Part shown: positions 26,716-35,961 of the stretch, one piece after another
Numbering within the stretch: position 1 is the stretch's first letter
Layout of the letters: each line of letters begins with the position of its first letter
Source: Lachnospiraceae bacterium
Lineage (GTDB): Bacteria; Bacillota; Clostridia; Lachnospirales; Lachnospiraceae
Length of the DNA stretch: 62,482 bases
Direction of reading: 5' to 3'
Assembly (NCBI GenBank): GCA_014804655.1
Contig: JAAUZK010000047.1
Coordinates: forward strand, 1-62,482
Made by a program: the position numbers and the translations under genes
The notes under the pieces: model-generated
Told to the model about the DNA's origin: nothing
Seen by the model: the letters and a program-made list of their open reading frames with translations, nothing else
The model's database searches: none

Positions 26716-27834
26716 CTACATCTTTTTCACATAATAATTCCCGCCGACCCTGCCGGCATAGCCACCGGTACACAGCCCCAGCAGCTCCCTGCACAATTCC
26801 GGAATGGACATCCCTTCGCCACACAGCGCCGCGTACTCCTGCCGTATCTGCTCCATGGATTTCGGCTGATAGTCCAGCAACTCAAACAGTCGTCCCTGCA
26901 CGCCATCCGGCAGAAACAATGCCTGCTGCCTGTAATCCTCCTTCGCACTACCCGCTGCTCCCAGCTCCTGCAGCATCTCCTGTGGAGACATGACCAGCGC
27001 GGCACCCTGCCTGATCAGTCTGTTGCAGCCCAGACTCAGAAGATCCGTCGCCCTGCCCGGCAGGGCATACACTTCGCGCCCCTGCTCTAATGCCATATCC
27101 ACCGTGATCAGCGTTCCACTGCGCTCCTTCGCCTCAATCACCAGCACCCCGTCGCACAATCCGCTGATAATACGGTTCCTAGGCGGGAAAAGCACCGCTC
27201 TCGGCGTCGTCCCCGGCGGATATTCGGAGCAGATACCACCCGAAGCGATCAGTTCCTCATATAACGCTCTGTTATCCGGCGGGTAACAGATATCCACACC
27301 GCACCCCAGCACGCCCAGCGAGTAACCGCCCGTCCGCAGTGCTGCCTGCTGACCGATTCCGTCGATCCCCCTCGCCATACCGCTTACGATTTGCACGCCC
27401 GCAGCAGCCAGCGCCTCACCGAACTGCCTTGCCATACCCCGCCCGTATTCCGAACAGTTCCTGGCTCCTATAATGGCGATCGCCGGTTTCTCATCGTCCG
27501 GAAGCTTCCCCACATAATACAGAGCCCAAGGCGCATCGGGGATCATTGCAAGCCGTCTCGGATAGGACGGCTCTTCTCCGGTGATAAAAGAGATTCCTGC
27601 CCCAATCAGCTTCTCATACTCCGCCGTCACGTCATACGCCGCCGCACAGGCGGTGATCTGTTCCGCCTTATTCCGGTATCTTTCGCTCAGCTTCTCCGCC
27701 AGCCGACCCTGTTTCGCAAGCACGTAGATCTCCTCCGGCGTGCCGATCTGCTTAAGCCGTTTAAGTGTCCCTCTGTTTCCCATGCCCACTGCCTGATACA
27801 GCCAGTGCATATACGCTTTCTCCCGATCCGTCAT
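26716..27834 (-). CDS. dprA: DNA-processing protein DprA
   Basis: DprA binds incoming single-stranded DNA during transformation and loads RecA. The 372 residues contain an N-terminal helical region and a Rossmann-like domain, with GARNCSEYGRGMAR near residue 118, SGMARGIDG near 147, and RNRIISGLCDGVLVIEA near 212. A C-terminal winged-helix DML1-like domain follows (FELLDYQPKSMEQI). The start overlaps the comM stop in ATGA, so translation is coupled. Together with type IV pilus and comM genes it points to a competence potential, though comEA and comEC are not in the window. Confidence 0.94.
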   Translation of the reverse strand: MTDREKAYMHWLYQAVGMGNRGTLKRLKQIGTPEEIYVLAKQGRLAEKLSERYRNKAEQITACAAAYDVTAEYEKLIGAGISFITGEEPSYPRRLAMIPDAPWALYYVGKLPDDEKPAIAIIGARNCSEYGRGMARQFGEALAAAGVQIVSGMARGIDGIGQQAALRTGGYSLGVLGCGVDICYPPDNRALYEELIASGGICSEYPPGTTPRAVLFPPRNRIISGLCDGVLVIEAKERSGTLITVDMALEQGREVYALPGRATDLLSLGCNRLIRQGAALVMSPQEMLQELGAAGSAKEDYRQQALFLPDGVQGRLFELLDYQPKSMEQIRQEYAALCGEGMSIPELCRELLGLCTGGYAGRVGGNYYVKKM

Positions 27835-29387
27835 TGCAGCACCTCCGTCTGTCTGTAGCAGACCGCTTCCGCCAGATGTTCCTCGCCGATCCGCTCACAG
27901 CCAGCCAGATCCGCTATGGTGCGCGCCACTTTCAGAATCTTATGATACCCTCTTGCAGACAACTGCATGGCCGCAAACATCTGCTCCATAAATCTCTGCT
28001 CTTTTCCACCCAGCTTGCAGTACCGTTCCACATCTCCTGCCTTCATGTCCGAGTTAAACCGCAAACCGGTATCTTGAAACCGCTCTGCCTGTATTGTTCT
28101 GGCACGCATAACGCGGGCTCTGATCCGGTCGCTGTTCTCTCCCGCCGCCGGCTCTGCGATATGATGAAATTCTACCGGCTGTGCCTGCACGCAGATATCC
28201 ATCCGGTCTAAAACGGGTCCCGACACCCGTCGCAAATAGCGTCTGACCTCGGAAGGTGTGCACCGGCATCGCCCCATATCGGGATAATAGCCGCAGGGAC
28301 AGGGATTCATGGCTCCCACCAGCATAAAATCGGCAGGATAAACATAAGTCCCGCAGGTTCTGGCGATCTGCACTTTTCGATCCTCCAGAGGCTGTCTGAG
28401 AATATCCAGCGTCTCCCTCTTGAATTCCGGCAGTTCATCCAGAAAAAGCACACCTCTGTGCGCCAGACTGATAATTCCCGGTGTGGGAATCCGGCCGCCG
28501 CCCACAAGTGCCTGCCCAGTGATCGTGTGATGGGGATTCAGAAACGGACGTTCTTCCTTAAGCCCCGCCTCAGATCGCAGCAGGCCGGAGATACTGTAGA
28601 TGGAGGACACCTCCAGACTCTCTTCCGCTGACAGTGGCGGCAGGATCGTGGGAATCCGACAAGCCAGCATCGTCTTACCCGCTCCCGGCGGTCCCACAAT
28701 CAACAGATGGTGAAACCCCGCCGCTGCCACTTCCGCCGCTCTTTTTAAGCTTTCCTGTCCGCTGATATCCGCGAAGTCTTCCCGTTGGCCGCTTGCCGTA
28801 TGCGCTTCATACATTTGGTCGCCGCATTCATCATGTTCCGTATTACCTTCCGCTCTCCTACACTCCGCCGTCCGCCTTACGCCGGTCAGTGTCTCTATAG
28901 CTTGCCGCATATCCGACACCCCTACACTTTCCACCTGCTCCACGAGAGAGCCTTCCCACAGATTTTCCGCCGGCAGGATACACCTCCTGATCTTCCTGCG
29001 CGCCGCCTCACGCACGATCGGGAGCACGCCCTTTACGGGTTTAACCTCTCCGGAAAGCCCCAGTTCCCCGATCAAAAGCGTATCCGCAACGGCCTTTGGC
29101 GGAATTTTGGACAATGCCGTCATGATGCCCACCGCCACCGGCAGATCAAACATAGTGCCGCTTTTAGGGATATCTGCCGGAGAAAGATTCACATTAATAC
29201 TGGCAGGAGGCAGCTCGACTCCCACATTCTTAAGTGCAACCTTGACTCTTTCTCTGGCTTCCCGCACCTCCGATCCCGGCAGACCTACGATCTGGAAACA
29301 CGGAAGTCCCTGCGAAACATCCACTTCCACCTGAATCAGACAGCTGCGGATGCCATAAAGTGCCCCTGATGAAATTGTACTGAACAA
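27831..29387 (-). CDS. comM: ComM/YifB family AAA+ helicase (Mg-chelatase-like), TTG start
   Basis: 518 residues. The N-terminal ChlI-like domain (GALYGIRSCLIQVEVDVSQG; IVGLPGSEVREARERVK) is followed by an AAA+ module with Walker A GPPGAGKT near residue 235, sensor region HRGVLFLDELPEF near 312, and a C-terminal Mg_chelatase domain. In transformable bacteria ComM is a hexameric helicase that extends branch migration during integration of donor DNA. The start is TTG at 29387: AAGGAGG lies exactly 7 nt upstream and no ATG fits the conserved N-terminus. The downstream dprA overlaps by 4 nt. Confidence 0.94.
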   Translation of the reverse strand: MFSTISSGALYGIRSCLIQVEVDVSQGLPCFQIVGLPGSEVREARERVKVALKNVGVELPPASINVNLSPADIPKSGTMFDLPVAVGIMTALSKIPPKAVADTLLIGELGLSGEVKPVKGVLPIVREAARRKIRRCILPAENLWEGSLVEQVESVGVSDMRQAIETLTGVRRTAECRRAEGNTEHDECGDQMYEAHTASGQREDFADISGQESLKRAAEVAAAGFHHLLIVGPPGAGKTMLACRIPTILPPLSAEESLEVSSIYSISGLLRSEAGLKEERPFLNPHHTITGQALVGGGRIPTPGIISLAHRGVLFLDELPEFKRETLDILRQPLEDRKVQIARTCGTYVYPADFMLVGAMNPCPCGYYPDMGRCRCTPSEVRRYLRRVSGPVLDRMDICVQAQPVEFHHIAEPAAGENSDRIRARVMRARTIQAERFQDTGLRFNSDMKAGDVERYCKLGGKEQRFMEQMFAAMQLSARGYHKILKVARTIADLAGCERIGEEHLAEAVCYRQTEVLQ

Positions 29388-29526
29388 AATAATACCTCCT
29401 TCACAATTTATAATCTCTGTCTCTGAAATCTTGTGGCGATACGCCTGAATCAGTAGAATATCCGCAGACCGGCATAAAACTGCCTACTGCTGATACGATC
29501 AGAATTACAGATATTTTTTCCATCAT

Positions 29527-29554
29527 AAAAGGACTTGACCCACTTGTCAAGCCC
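29527..29554 (-). terminator. Terminator of the sigK-HD-pilT operon
   Basis: On the minus strand GGGCTTGAC and GTCAAGTCC form a 9-bp stem with one G.U pair around a 6-nt loop, followed by TTTT, about 50 nt past the pilT stop. Confidence 0.75.
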
Positions 29555-29601
29555 TCTGACTGATATTCCGTATATTCTCATTATATAACACAAGTTTTTA
29601 A

Positions 29602-30657
29602 TCACATAAGCTTATTATTCATATTATCCGGATCCTGCGCAAACTGTATCGCCATTTCCCGGTTGATCCTGCCATCATAATAGAGCTGCATAATCGCTTC
29701 ATCCATTGTCATCATACCCATCTTACGGTTCGTCTGCATAGTAGAAACAAGCTGATGCGACTTGCCTTCACGAATCAGATTCCTGACCGCATGGTTGGCA
29801 TGAAGCACCTCAAATGCTGCTACACGCCCTTGACCGTCCACCGTGGGAATCAACTGCTGGGAAATGATCGCTTCCAGCACGTTAGCAAACTGCACTCTGA
29901 TCTGTTGCTGTTGATGGGGCGGAAATACGTCAATGACACGGTCTACCGTACTTGCCGCGCCGATGGTATGTAATGTGGACAGGACAAGGTGGCCTGTCTC
30001 AGCCGCAGTGATCGCTACGCTGATCGTTTCGAAATCACGCATCTCTCCCACCAGAATAACGTCCGGATCCTCACGCAGCGCAGCGCGCAGTGCATTGGCA
30101 TAGCTCTGGGTATCCAGTCCGATCTCTCTCTGGTTGACCATCGCCATCTTATGCTGGTGCAGATACTCTATCGGGTCTTCCAGCGTGATAACATGTGCAT
30201 CTCTCTTATTGTTGATATTATCAATAATCGCAGCAAGCGTAGTCGATTTACCGCTTCCCGTAGGACCTGTTACGAGAATCAGCCCCCTCTTACGCTCATA
30301 CAGATTAATTACCGATGTCGGCACGCCCAGAGTTTCCGGAGAGGGCACCTGCGTACCTACCAGACGAAGCGCCAGCGCCGCAGATCCTCTCTGCTTATAT
30401 GCATTGACACGGTATCTGCCGAGCTCCGGAATCGAGAACGACATATCATACTCTCCCCGCTCCTCGAAGCGCTCCCTCTGCACGTCATTCATGATAGAGT
30501 AGGTGATCTCCAAGGTATCCGCCGGCATCATCCTTGGATAATCCATAGCAATCAAATTACCGTTTACACGCATTTTGGGCGGAATTCCTACCGTGATATG
30601 TACATCGGACGCTCCTGCCTCGCAGGCTACTCTCATGATTTCTTCTATTGTCGGCAT
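29602..30657 (-). CDS. pilT: Pilus retraction ATPase PilT
   Basis: PilT hydrolyses ATP to depolymerise type IV pili, giving twitching and DNA uptake. The 351 residues show the N-terminal PAS-like domain, Walker A GPTGSGKST near residue 130, Walker B ILVGEMRD and the His box HLVLSTLHT. The PilT signature AIRNLIREGK appears here as AVRNLIREGK near residue 295. The PilB tetracysteine motif is absent. Start ATG 30657 has AGGAG 7 nt upstream. It is separate from the main pilus operon and sits third behind sigK and an HD-domain gene. Confidence 0.95.
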   Translation of the reverse strand: MPTIEEIMRVACEAGASDVHITVGIPPKMRVNGNLIAMDYPRMMPADTLEITYSIMNDVQRERFEERGEYDMSFSIPELGRYRVNAYKQRGSAALALRLVGTQVPSPETLGVPTSVINLYERKRGLILVTGPTGSGKSTTLAAIIDNINNKRDAHVITLEDPIEYLHQHKMAMVNQREIGLDTQSYANALRAALREDPDVILVGEMRDFETISVAITAAETGHLVLSTLHTIGAASTVDRVIDVFPPHQQQQIRVQFANVLEAIISQQLIPTVDGQGRVAAFEVLHANHAVRNLIREGKSHQLVSTMQTNRKMGMMTMDEAIMQLYYDGRINREMAIQFAQDPDNMNNKLM

Positions 30658-30702
30658 TTCTCTACTCCTATTCCTTTTCGTATTGTATAAATTCATCCAA
30701 AT

Positions 30703-31830
30703 CTACGGCACAGTCACATACTCAGGTTCCTCGACTTTGATCCCCTGCCGTTTTAACAGATCCATATCCATCACATGGCGGTTATCCATAGTCTTCATGA
30801 TATCCTTGATCTCCAGGTCTCCGAACATCTCCCTGTCGCTTAGATCCACGATGCTGTTATCGCCGAACATCAGGATCATCGGCTCCAGTATGTTCTGCGC
30901 ATTGTCCGCCAGAACGAGCGCCTTCTCGCCGGTATTAAGCTCCACGCTGGTGCCGGGTCCCAGAATGCTGATAGACCGGATCAGTCCATCCACAACCCTG
31001 CGATCATATATCTGCGGATTATCAAGCAGATACTTAAGGGCCGCCACTTCGGACTCCGGTTCCTTCTCCACCTGCATCGCCGTCATCGTGTCAAAGGTCT
31101 CCATAACTGCCAGCACCTTAGCGCCGTTGACCAACTTCATGGAAGAAATATCCTCCTGCGTGTCAATACTCGCCAGCAGCCTCTGCGCCTGCGAGCAGAT
31201 CCTCTTGATATTAGGACTCGAAGAAAACACGAGATCAATCAGATTATGCCCCTGCTGCTCTGCGGCTCGGATAAACTCCTGCTCTTCATCTGTCAAAGTA
31301 TCCTTATCCGAAATATTCCTCGGTATAGTCAGCTTACCGATATCATGGATGATAGCCGCCTGCACGGTCTCTACCTGCTCATCCAGCCTCAGATTCATAA
31401 CATGCGTTACCATAGCGCACAGAATCGCCACATTCAGGGAGTGCTTATAGATATAGTCCTCCTTGCTGCGCAGATTCTGTACGAAATTGAGCTTCTTATC
31501 CAAATGTCCGTAGTTTTTGGTAATATTTGCGGCGATCGTAGGCATCTTATACAGTCGTTTCGTCTGCAGAATCTTCTCCAGCTCTTCCCTGATTGAGAAG
31601 ACGCACATCGTCTGAAACCGTTCAAAATCAATATCCGCCTGCGTCATGGGCGGAACGGGTTCTGCCGGCTCCAGCACGAAGATACCGATCAACCCGAAAT
31701 TCTTAATACTCACAATACCCTGCATAGTCAACTTGGAATTGCGCTCATACAACAGAACACCGTCTTTATTGTAAATAGGACGTGCCAGCCGCATTCCTAC
31801 CTTCAAGTCATCCTTTTTTACAAAAAGCAT
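30703..31830 (-). CDS. HD-domain protein of HD-GYP type, degenerate GYP motif
   Basis: 375 residues. The N-terminal 60 residues (DLKVGMRLARPIYNKDGVLLY) match the small domain often preceding HD-GYP enzymes. The metal-binding residues HSLN...AAIIHDIGKLTIP (HD near residue 162) are present, but the expected HHE and DGxGYP motifs are replaced. Canonical HD-GYP proteins cleave cyclic di-GMP, and this one may be altered or inactive. It lies 31 nt after sigK and 45 nt before pilT in one operon, so a role in pilus dynamics is an attractive but unproven inference. Confidence 0.83.
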   Translation of the reverse strand: MLFVKKDDLKVGMRLARPIYNKDGVLLYERNSKLTMQGIVSIKNFGLIGIFVLEPAEPVPPMTQADIDFERFQTMCVFSIREELEKILQTKRLYKMPTIAANITKNYGHLDKKLNFVQNLRSKEDYIYKHSLNVAILCAMVTHVMNLRLDEQVETVQAAIIHDIGKLTIPRNISDKDTLTDEEQEFIRAAEQQGHNLIDLVFSSSPNIKRICSQAQRLLASIDTQEDISSMKLVNGAKVLAVMETFDTMTAMQVEKEPESEVAALKYLLDNPQIYDRRVVDGLIRSISILGPGTSVELNTGEKALVLADNAQNILEPMILMFGDNSIVDLSDREMFGDLEIKDIMKTMDNRHVMDMDLLKRQGIKVEEPEYVTVP

Positions 31831-31861
31831 ACTTCCGTTTCCTCCTTAGCCCTTACACAAC

Positions 31862-32497
31862 TTACAACGACTCGTAAGCCTCCCTGAGTTTCTCAAGCGC
31901 CCTTTTCTCTATCCTCGAAACGTAGCTTCTGGAAATTCCCAGCTTGCGTCCGATCTCTCTCTGGGTCACCTCGTATTCACTCGTCAGACCATAGCGCAGT
32001 GTTATGATCTCCCGTTCCCTGTCGCTGAGTCTCTCATGAATCAGTCCCGAAAGCCTGCTCAGCTTATCCTCGGCCTCCATCCTGTCGATCACATCAATCT
32101 GATCCTGCTCTATAATGTCTAGCAGGTTGATCTCATTGCCTTCCCGATCCGTACCGATGGGCTCATAAAGAGACACTTCTCTGGACGTTTTCTTCTTTGC
32201 ACGCAGAAACATCAATAGTTCATTGTCGATACATCGGGATGCGTAGGTGCTTAGTTTGCCCTTACCGGCATCGAAAGAATCGATCGCTTTGATCAGCCCG
32301 ATCGTTCCGATTGAGATCATGTCTTCCATCTCTTCATCCACATTCTGATATTTCTTGGCAATATGTGCAACCAGACGCAGGTTATGTTCTATGAGAATCT
32401 CCTTAGCCCGCACCCGATCTGCGTCTTCCCCCGTCTTCAACAGCTTTAAGTATACGGCCTCTTCCTTCGCAGTCAGTGGTTGCTTAAATGTTTTCAA
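31862..32497 (-). CDS. sigK: Sporulation sigma factor SigK (no pro-sequence), TTG start
   Basis: 211 residues with sigma-70 regions 2 (RLVAHIAKKYQNVDEEMEDMI...), 3 and 4.2 (TQREIGRKLGISRSYVSRIE). The sequence follows SigK closely, including the EVSLYEPIGTDREGNEI stretch. Bacillus pro-SigK carries about 20 extra N-terminal residues removed by SpoIVFB; here the protein begins right at the region corresponding to mature SigK, as described for Clostridioides difficile. The start is TTG 32497 with GGGGG upstream. No skin-type insertion interrupts the gene. It heads an operon with an HD-domain gene and pilT. Confidence 0.85.
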   Translation of the reverse strand: MKTFKQPLTAKEEAVYLKLLKTGEDADRVRAKEILIEHNLRLVAHIAKKYQNVDEEMEDMISIGTIGLIKAIDSFDAGKGKLSTYASRCIDNELLMFLRAKKKTSREVSLYEPIGTDREGNEINLLDIIEQDQIDVIDRMEAEDKLSRLSGLIHERLSDREREIITLRYGLTSEYEVTQREIGRKLGISRSYVSRIEKRALEKLREAYESL

Positions 32498-32620
32498 AAG
32501 AAGCCCCCAAAGTCCATTTACTCTATTCTATGACCTGGCGGCATCTTAAGTGCCTTTCCACCTGAAAATATGTTTTCCGGCAAGCCATAAAGGGCATGAC
32601 TTCGCGGTTTCCATAATAAT

Positions 32621-32649
32621 ATTATACAAAGACAATGTATAAATTACAA
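32621..32649 (-). promoter_or_regulatory. Promoter of the sigK-HD-pilT operon
   Basis: TTGTAA (32644-32649), 17-nt spacer and TATAAT (32621-32626) on the minus strand. The elements look like sigma-A, not a clear sigma-E site. Confidence 0.6.
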
Positions 32650-32700
32650 TACAAATTCTTTAAAATGACATCTAATGTCTGAAAAAAGCGAAAATAAAAC

Positions 32701-33981
32701 TCAATCAAACAAAAACTGCGACATTGCATAATTACTCACATCCAGCCCGCGCTCCGTCAGTCTGATTCCGTCCCCGTCCCGCACAAGAAGTCCCTGCTGC
32801 CGCAGACGTTCTATCACCTCGCCGTATACGCCCTCTATAGGACTGCCGAATATATGGCCGAACTTCCCCGCGCTGACGCCGCAGACCATACGCAGCCCGA
32901 GAAACATATACTCTTCCATCTGCTCCTGCCGACTCAACACCTGTCTGTGCTGTATATATCCGCTCTCCGGCTCTCCCTGCCCGTTCACCTCTATAAGCTG
33001 CCCGGATTCCGCACCGTCATCTCCATGCTTAGATTCTGCACTCACCACATACATCGCATAGCTTTCCATCGTATCCGGATTGCTCCATCTGACATTCTGC
33101 ACCATAGAGGAGGCCCCAAGTCCGAATCCCACATAGTTGCCCCGCTGCCAATACACTTTGTTATGCTTGCACTCATAACCGTCTCCGGCATAATTGGATA
33201 TCTCATATCTGTGATAACCACAGGAAGCCAGATACCGCCTTGTAAGCCGGTCCATCTCCTGCTCCTCTTCTTCCGACGGAAAAGAGTATTCCGTCTGTCG
33301 CTCATACAGAGGCGTTCCCTCTTCCAGAATCAGGCTGTAGGCCGATATATGCTCCGGCGCAAGCGCCGTCACCTTCCGAAGCGTCCGCTCATAGGAAGCT
33401 GTATCCTGTCCCGGAAGCGCCGCCATGATATCAATATTGATATTGCGAAAACCTGCCCGGCGTACCAGGTCATATGTCTTCAGAAAAGCTGCGTAATCGT
33501 GTATCCTGCCGATCCGCCGAAGTTCCTCGTCATCTGCGGACTGCAGCCCTATACTGACACGATTAATACCGTATGTTACGTACTGCTCAGGTTCTCCGCT
33601 TCCTATCGTTCCCGGATTCATCTCCATGGTAATCTCGGCATTCTCCGCCATCCGGTAGTGTGCTCTGACCGTTTCCATGATCCGGCCGATCTGATCTGCC
33701 GGAAGCAGAGACGGCGTGCCGCCGCCCAGGAATATAGATATCACATGATATTTTTTGTATACTTCAGCTGACTGTACGATCTCACGGCACAACAAGTTTA
33801 CATAACTTTCTATCCCATGGGTTTTCCATTTATCCTTACACTTCCGTACATCTGTAGACAGCCGTATATTTGCGTTTTCCCATAAATCTGTGTCTTTCTC
33901 CATAGGAAAAGACAGGAAATCGCAGTAAAGACATTTCCTGACGCAAAAGGGAATGTGTATATAAATACTCAACTCTTTCAT
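32701..33981 (-). CDS. hemW: Radical SAM heme chaperone HemW
   Basis: 426 residues. The radical SAM cluster motif is C13-x3-C17-x2-C20, followed directly by DF as in HemW; HemN has a further cysteine at that point. FLGGGTPS near residue 85 and the HemW C-terminal domain (FLGLRMVCGVS) are present. HemW inserts heme into target proteins and is often misnamed coproporphyrinogen dehydrogenase. The protein carries an extra stretch near residues 27-55 (TDLWENANIRLSTDV) compared with most relatives. It is 15 nt behind lepA, as in many Firmicutes. Confidence 0.92.
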   Translation of the reverse strand: MKELSIYIHIPFCVRKCLYCDFLSFPMEKDTDLWENANIRLSTDVRKCKDKWKTHGIESYVNLLCREIVQSAEVYKKYHVISIFLGGGTPSLLPADQIGRIMETVRAHYRMAENAEITMEMNPGTIGSGEPEQYVTYGINRVSIGLQSADDEELRRIGRIHDYAAFLKTYDLVRRAGFRNINIDIMAALPGQDTASYERTLRKVTALAPEHISAYSLILEEGTPLYERQTEYSFPSEEEEQEMDRLTRRYLASCGYHRYEISNYAGDGYECKHNKVYWQRGNYVGFGLGASSMVQNVRWSNPDTMESYAMYVVSAESKHGDDGAESGQLIEVNGQGEPESGYIQHRQVLSRQEQMEEYMFLGLRMVCGVSAGKFGHIFGSPIEGVYGEVIERLRQQGLLVRDGDGIRLTERGLDVSNYAMSQFLFD

Positions 33982-33996
33982 AATGTCACTTCTTCG

Positions 33997-35811
33997 TCAG
34001 TTATCATCCAGTTTCAAAACGCTCATAAACGCGCTCTGCGGGATCTCCACGTTACCAACCTGACGCATGCGCTTCTTGCCTTCCTTCTGCTTCTCAAGCA
34101 GCTTCTTCTTACGGGTAATATCGCCGCCGTAACACTTGGCAAGCACATCCTTGCGCATCGCCTTGACCGTCTCTCTTGCGATAATCTTGCCGCCCACAGC
34201 CGCCTGAATCGGGATCTCGAAGAGATGTCTGGGAATCTCATCTTTTAACTTCTCACACATCTTCCTGCCCCGCTCGTAGGCACTGTCCGCGTGCACGATA
34301 AAGGATAAGGCATCCACCTCATCGTGATTGATCAGGATGTCCAGCTTCACCAGCTTAGACACCTCATAGCCCTTAAGCTCATAGTCAAAAGAAGCATACC
34401 CTCTGGAACGGGATTTCAGCGCGTCAAAGAAATCATAGATGATCTCATTGAGGGGCAGCTCGTATTTTAAAAGGGCTCTGGATGCCTCGATATATTCCGT
34501 GCTGATGTATCGACCGCGTCTCTCCTGACACAACTGCATAATGGAACCGATAAACTCCGTGGTTACCATGATTTCCGCGCTGACCACCGGTTCTTCCATG
34601 TAGTCGATCTGCGCCGGATCAGGCAGATTGGAAGGATTCGTCAACTCGATCATGGTTCCGTCCGTCTTATGCACTCTATAAATAACACCCGGTGCAGTAG
34701 TCACCAGATCCAGATTATACTCTCTCTCCAACCGTTCCTGAATGATCTCCAAGTGCAAAAGTCCCAGGAATCCGCAGCGGAAACCGAAGCCAAGCGCGAT
34801 TGACGTCTCCGGCTCATAATGCAGGGACGCATCGTTTAACTGCAGCTTCTCCAGCGCATCACGCAAATCCGGATATTTCGCGCCGTCCGCGGGATACATA
34901 CCGCAGTACACCATGGAATTAACTTTCTTATAACCCGGAAGCGGCTCCGCACAGGGATTGTTCACATCCGTCACTGTGTCGCCCACCGCCGTATCTTTCA
35001 CATTCTTGATGGAAGCCGTCAGATAGCCTACCATACCGGCCGACAGCTCCTCGCAGGGTATGAACTGTCCCGCACCGAAGTAGCCTACCTCCACCACTTC
35101 CGCGGTAGCGCCGGTCGCCATCATCCTGATCGATGTGCCCTTCGCCACTCTGCCCTCCATAACACGGCAGAATACGATCACTCCCTTATAGGAATCATAG
35201 ACGGAATCAAAGATCAACGCCTGTAACGGGTTGTCCGGACTGCCCTTCGGCGCAGGGATCTTCTCCACCACCGCCTCCAGGACTTCCTCGATACCGATAC
35301 CGTTCTTCGCCGAGATCATCGGCGCATCCTGCGCCTCGATGCCGATCACGTCCTCGATCTCATTCTTCACCCGCTCCGGCTCCGCGCTGGGCAGGTCGAT
35401 CTTATTGATCACCGGGAAAACATCCAGATCATGATCTAATGCCAGATACACATTGGCCAAGGTCTGCGCCTCAATGCCCTGTGCGGCATCCACCACGAGA
35501 ATCGCCCCGTCACAAGCCGCCAGCGAGCGGCTTACTTCATAATTAAAATCCACATGTCCGGGAGTGTCGATCAGGTTGAATATATACTCGTTCCCGTCCT
35601 TGGCATTATACACGATGCGCACCGCCTGCGCCTTGATCGTGATTCCCCGCTCCCGCTCCAGTTCCATATTATCGAGCACCTGCGCCTGCATCTCCCTGCT
35701 GGTGAGCAGTCCCGTCTTCTCTATGATCCGATCCGCCAATGTCGATTTACCGTGATCGATATGAGCTACGATACAAAAATTTCTGATTTTACTCTGGTCT
35801 ATAGCTGCCAT
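33997..35811 (-). CDS. lepA: Elongation factor 4 (LepA), back-translocating GTPase
   Basis: 604 residues with the GTPase motifs AHIDHGKST (G1), DTPGHVDF (G3) and NKIDLPSA (G4), then EF-G-like domains and the LepA-specific C-terminus ([25 protein letters not shown]). LepA binds stalled ribosomes and assists initiation and translocation. The start is ATG 35811, with GAGGAG upstream; the open frame extends 47 codons further but that part is not conserved. It is followed by hemW after 15 nt. Confidence 0.97.
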   Translation of the reverse strand: MAAIDQSKIRNFCIVAHIDHGKSTLADRIIEKTGLLTSREMQAQVLDNMELERERGITIKAQAVRIVYNAKDGNEYIFNLIDTPGHVDFNYEVSRSLAACDGAILVVDAAQGIEAQTLANVYLALDHDLDVFPVINKIDLPSAEPERVKNEIEDVIGIEAQDAPMISAKNGIGIEEVLEAVVEKIPAPKGSPDNPLQALIFDSVYDSYKGVIVFCRVMEGRVAKGTSIRMMATGATAEVVEVGYFGAGQFIPCEELSAGMVGYLTASIKNVKDTAVGDTVTDVNNPCAEPLPGYKKVNSMVYCGMYPADGAKYPDLRDALEKLQLNDASLHYEPETSIALGFGFRCGFLGLLHLEIIQERLEREYNLDLVTTAPGVIYRVHKTDGTMIELTNPSNLPDPAQIDYMEEPVVSAEIMVTTEFIGSIMQLCQERRGRYISTEYIEASRALLKYELPLNEIIYDFFDALKSRSRGYASFDYELKGYEVSKLVKLDILINHDEVDALSFIVHADSAYERGRKMCEKLKDEIPRHLFEIPIQAAVGGKIIARETVKAMRKDVLAKCYGGDITRKKKLLEKQKEGKKRMRQVGNVEIPQSAFMSVLKLDDN

Positions 35812-35880
35812 AATCTCCTCATTTCTTATATTTATGCAGTGAAGCTTGCAAACACTTATCTCTCTTGTCATACAGAGATA

Positions 35881-35909
35881 AGTATAACAAATTGGGAGAA
35901 ATATGTCCA
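35881..35909 (-). promoter_or_regulatory. Promoter of lepA-hemW
   Basis: TGGACA (35904-35909), 17-nt spacer and TATACT (35881-35886) on the minus strand, about 70 nt before the lepA start. Confidence 0.6.
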
Positions 35910-35961
35910 CTGTTACGACACGCGCCGTATTGCGTCCCATTGCGTTCTGCACTTCATCGCG

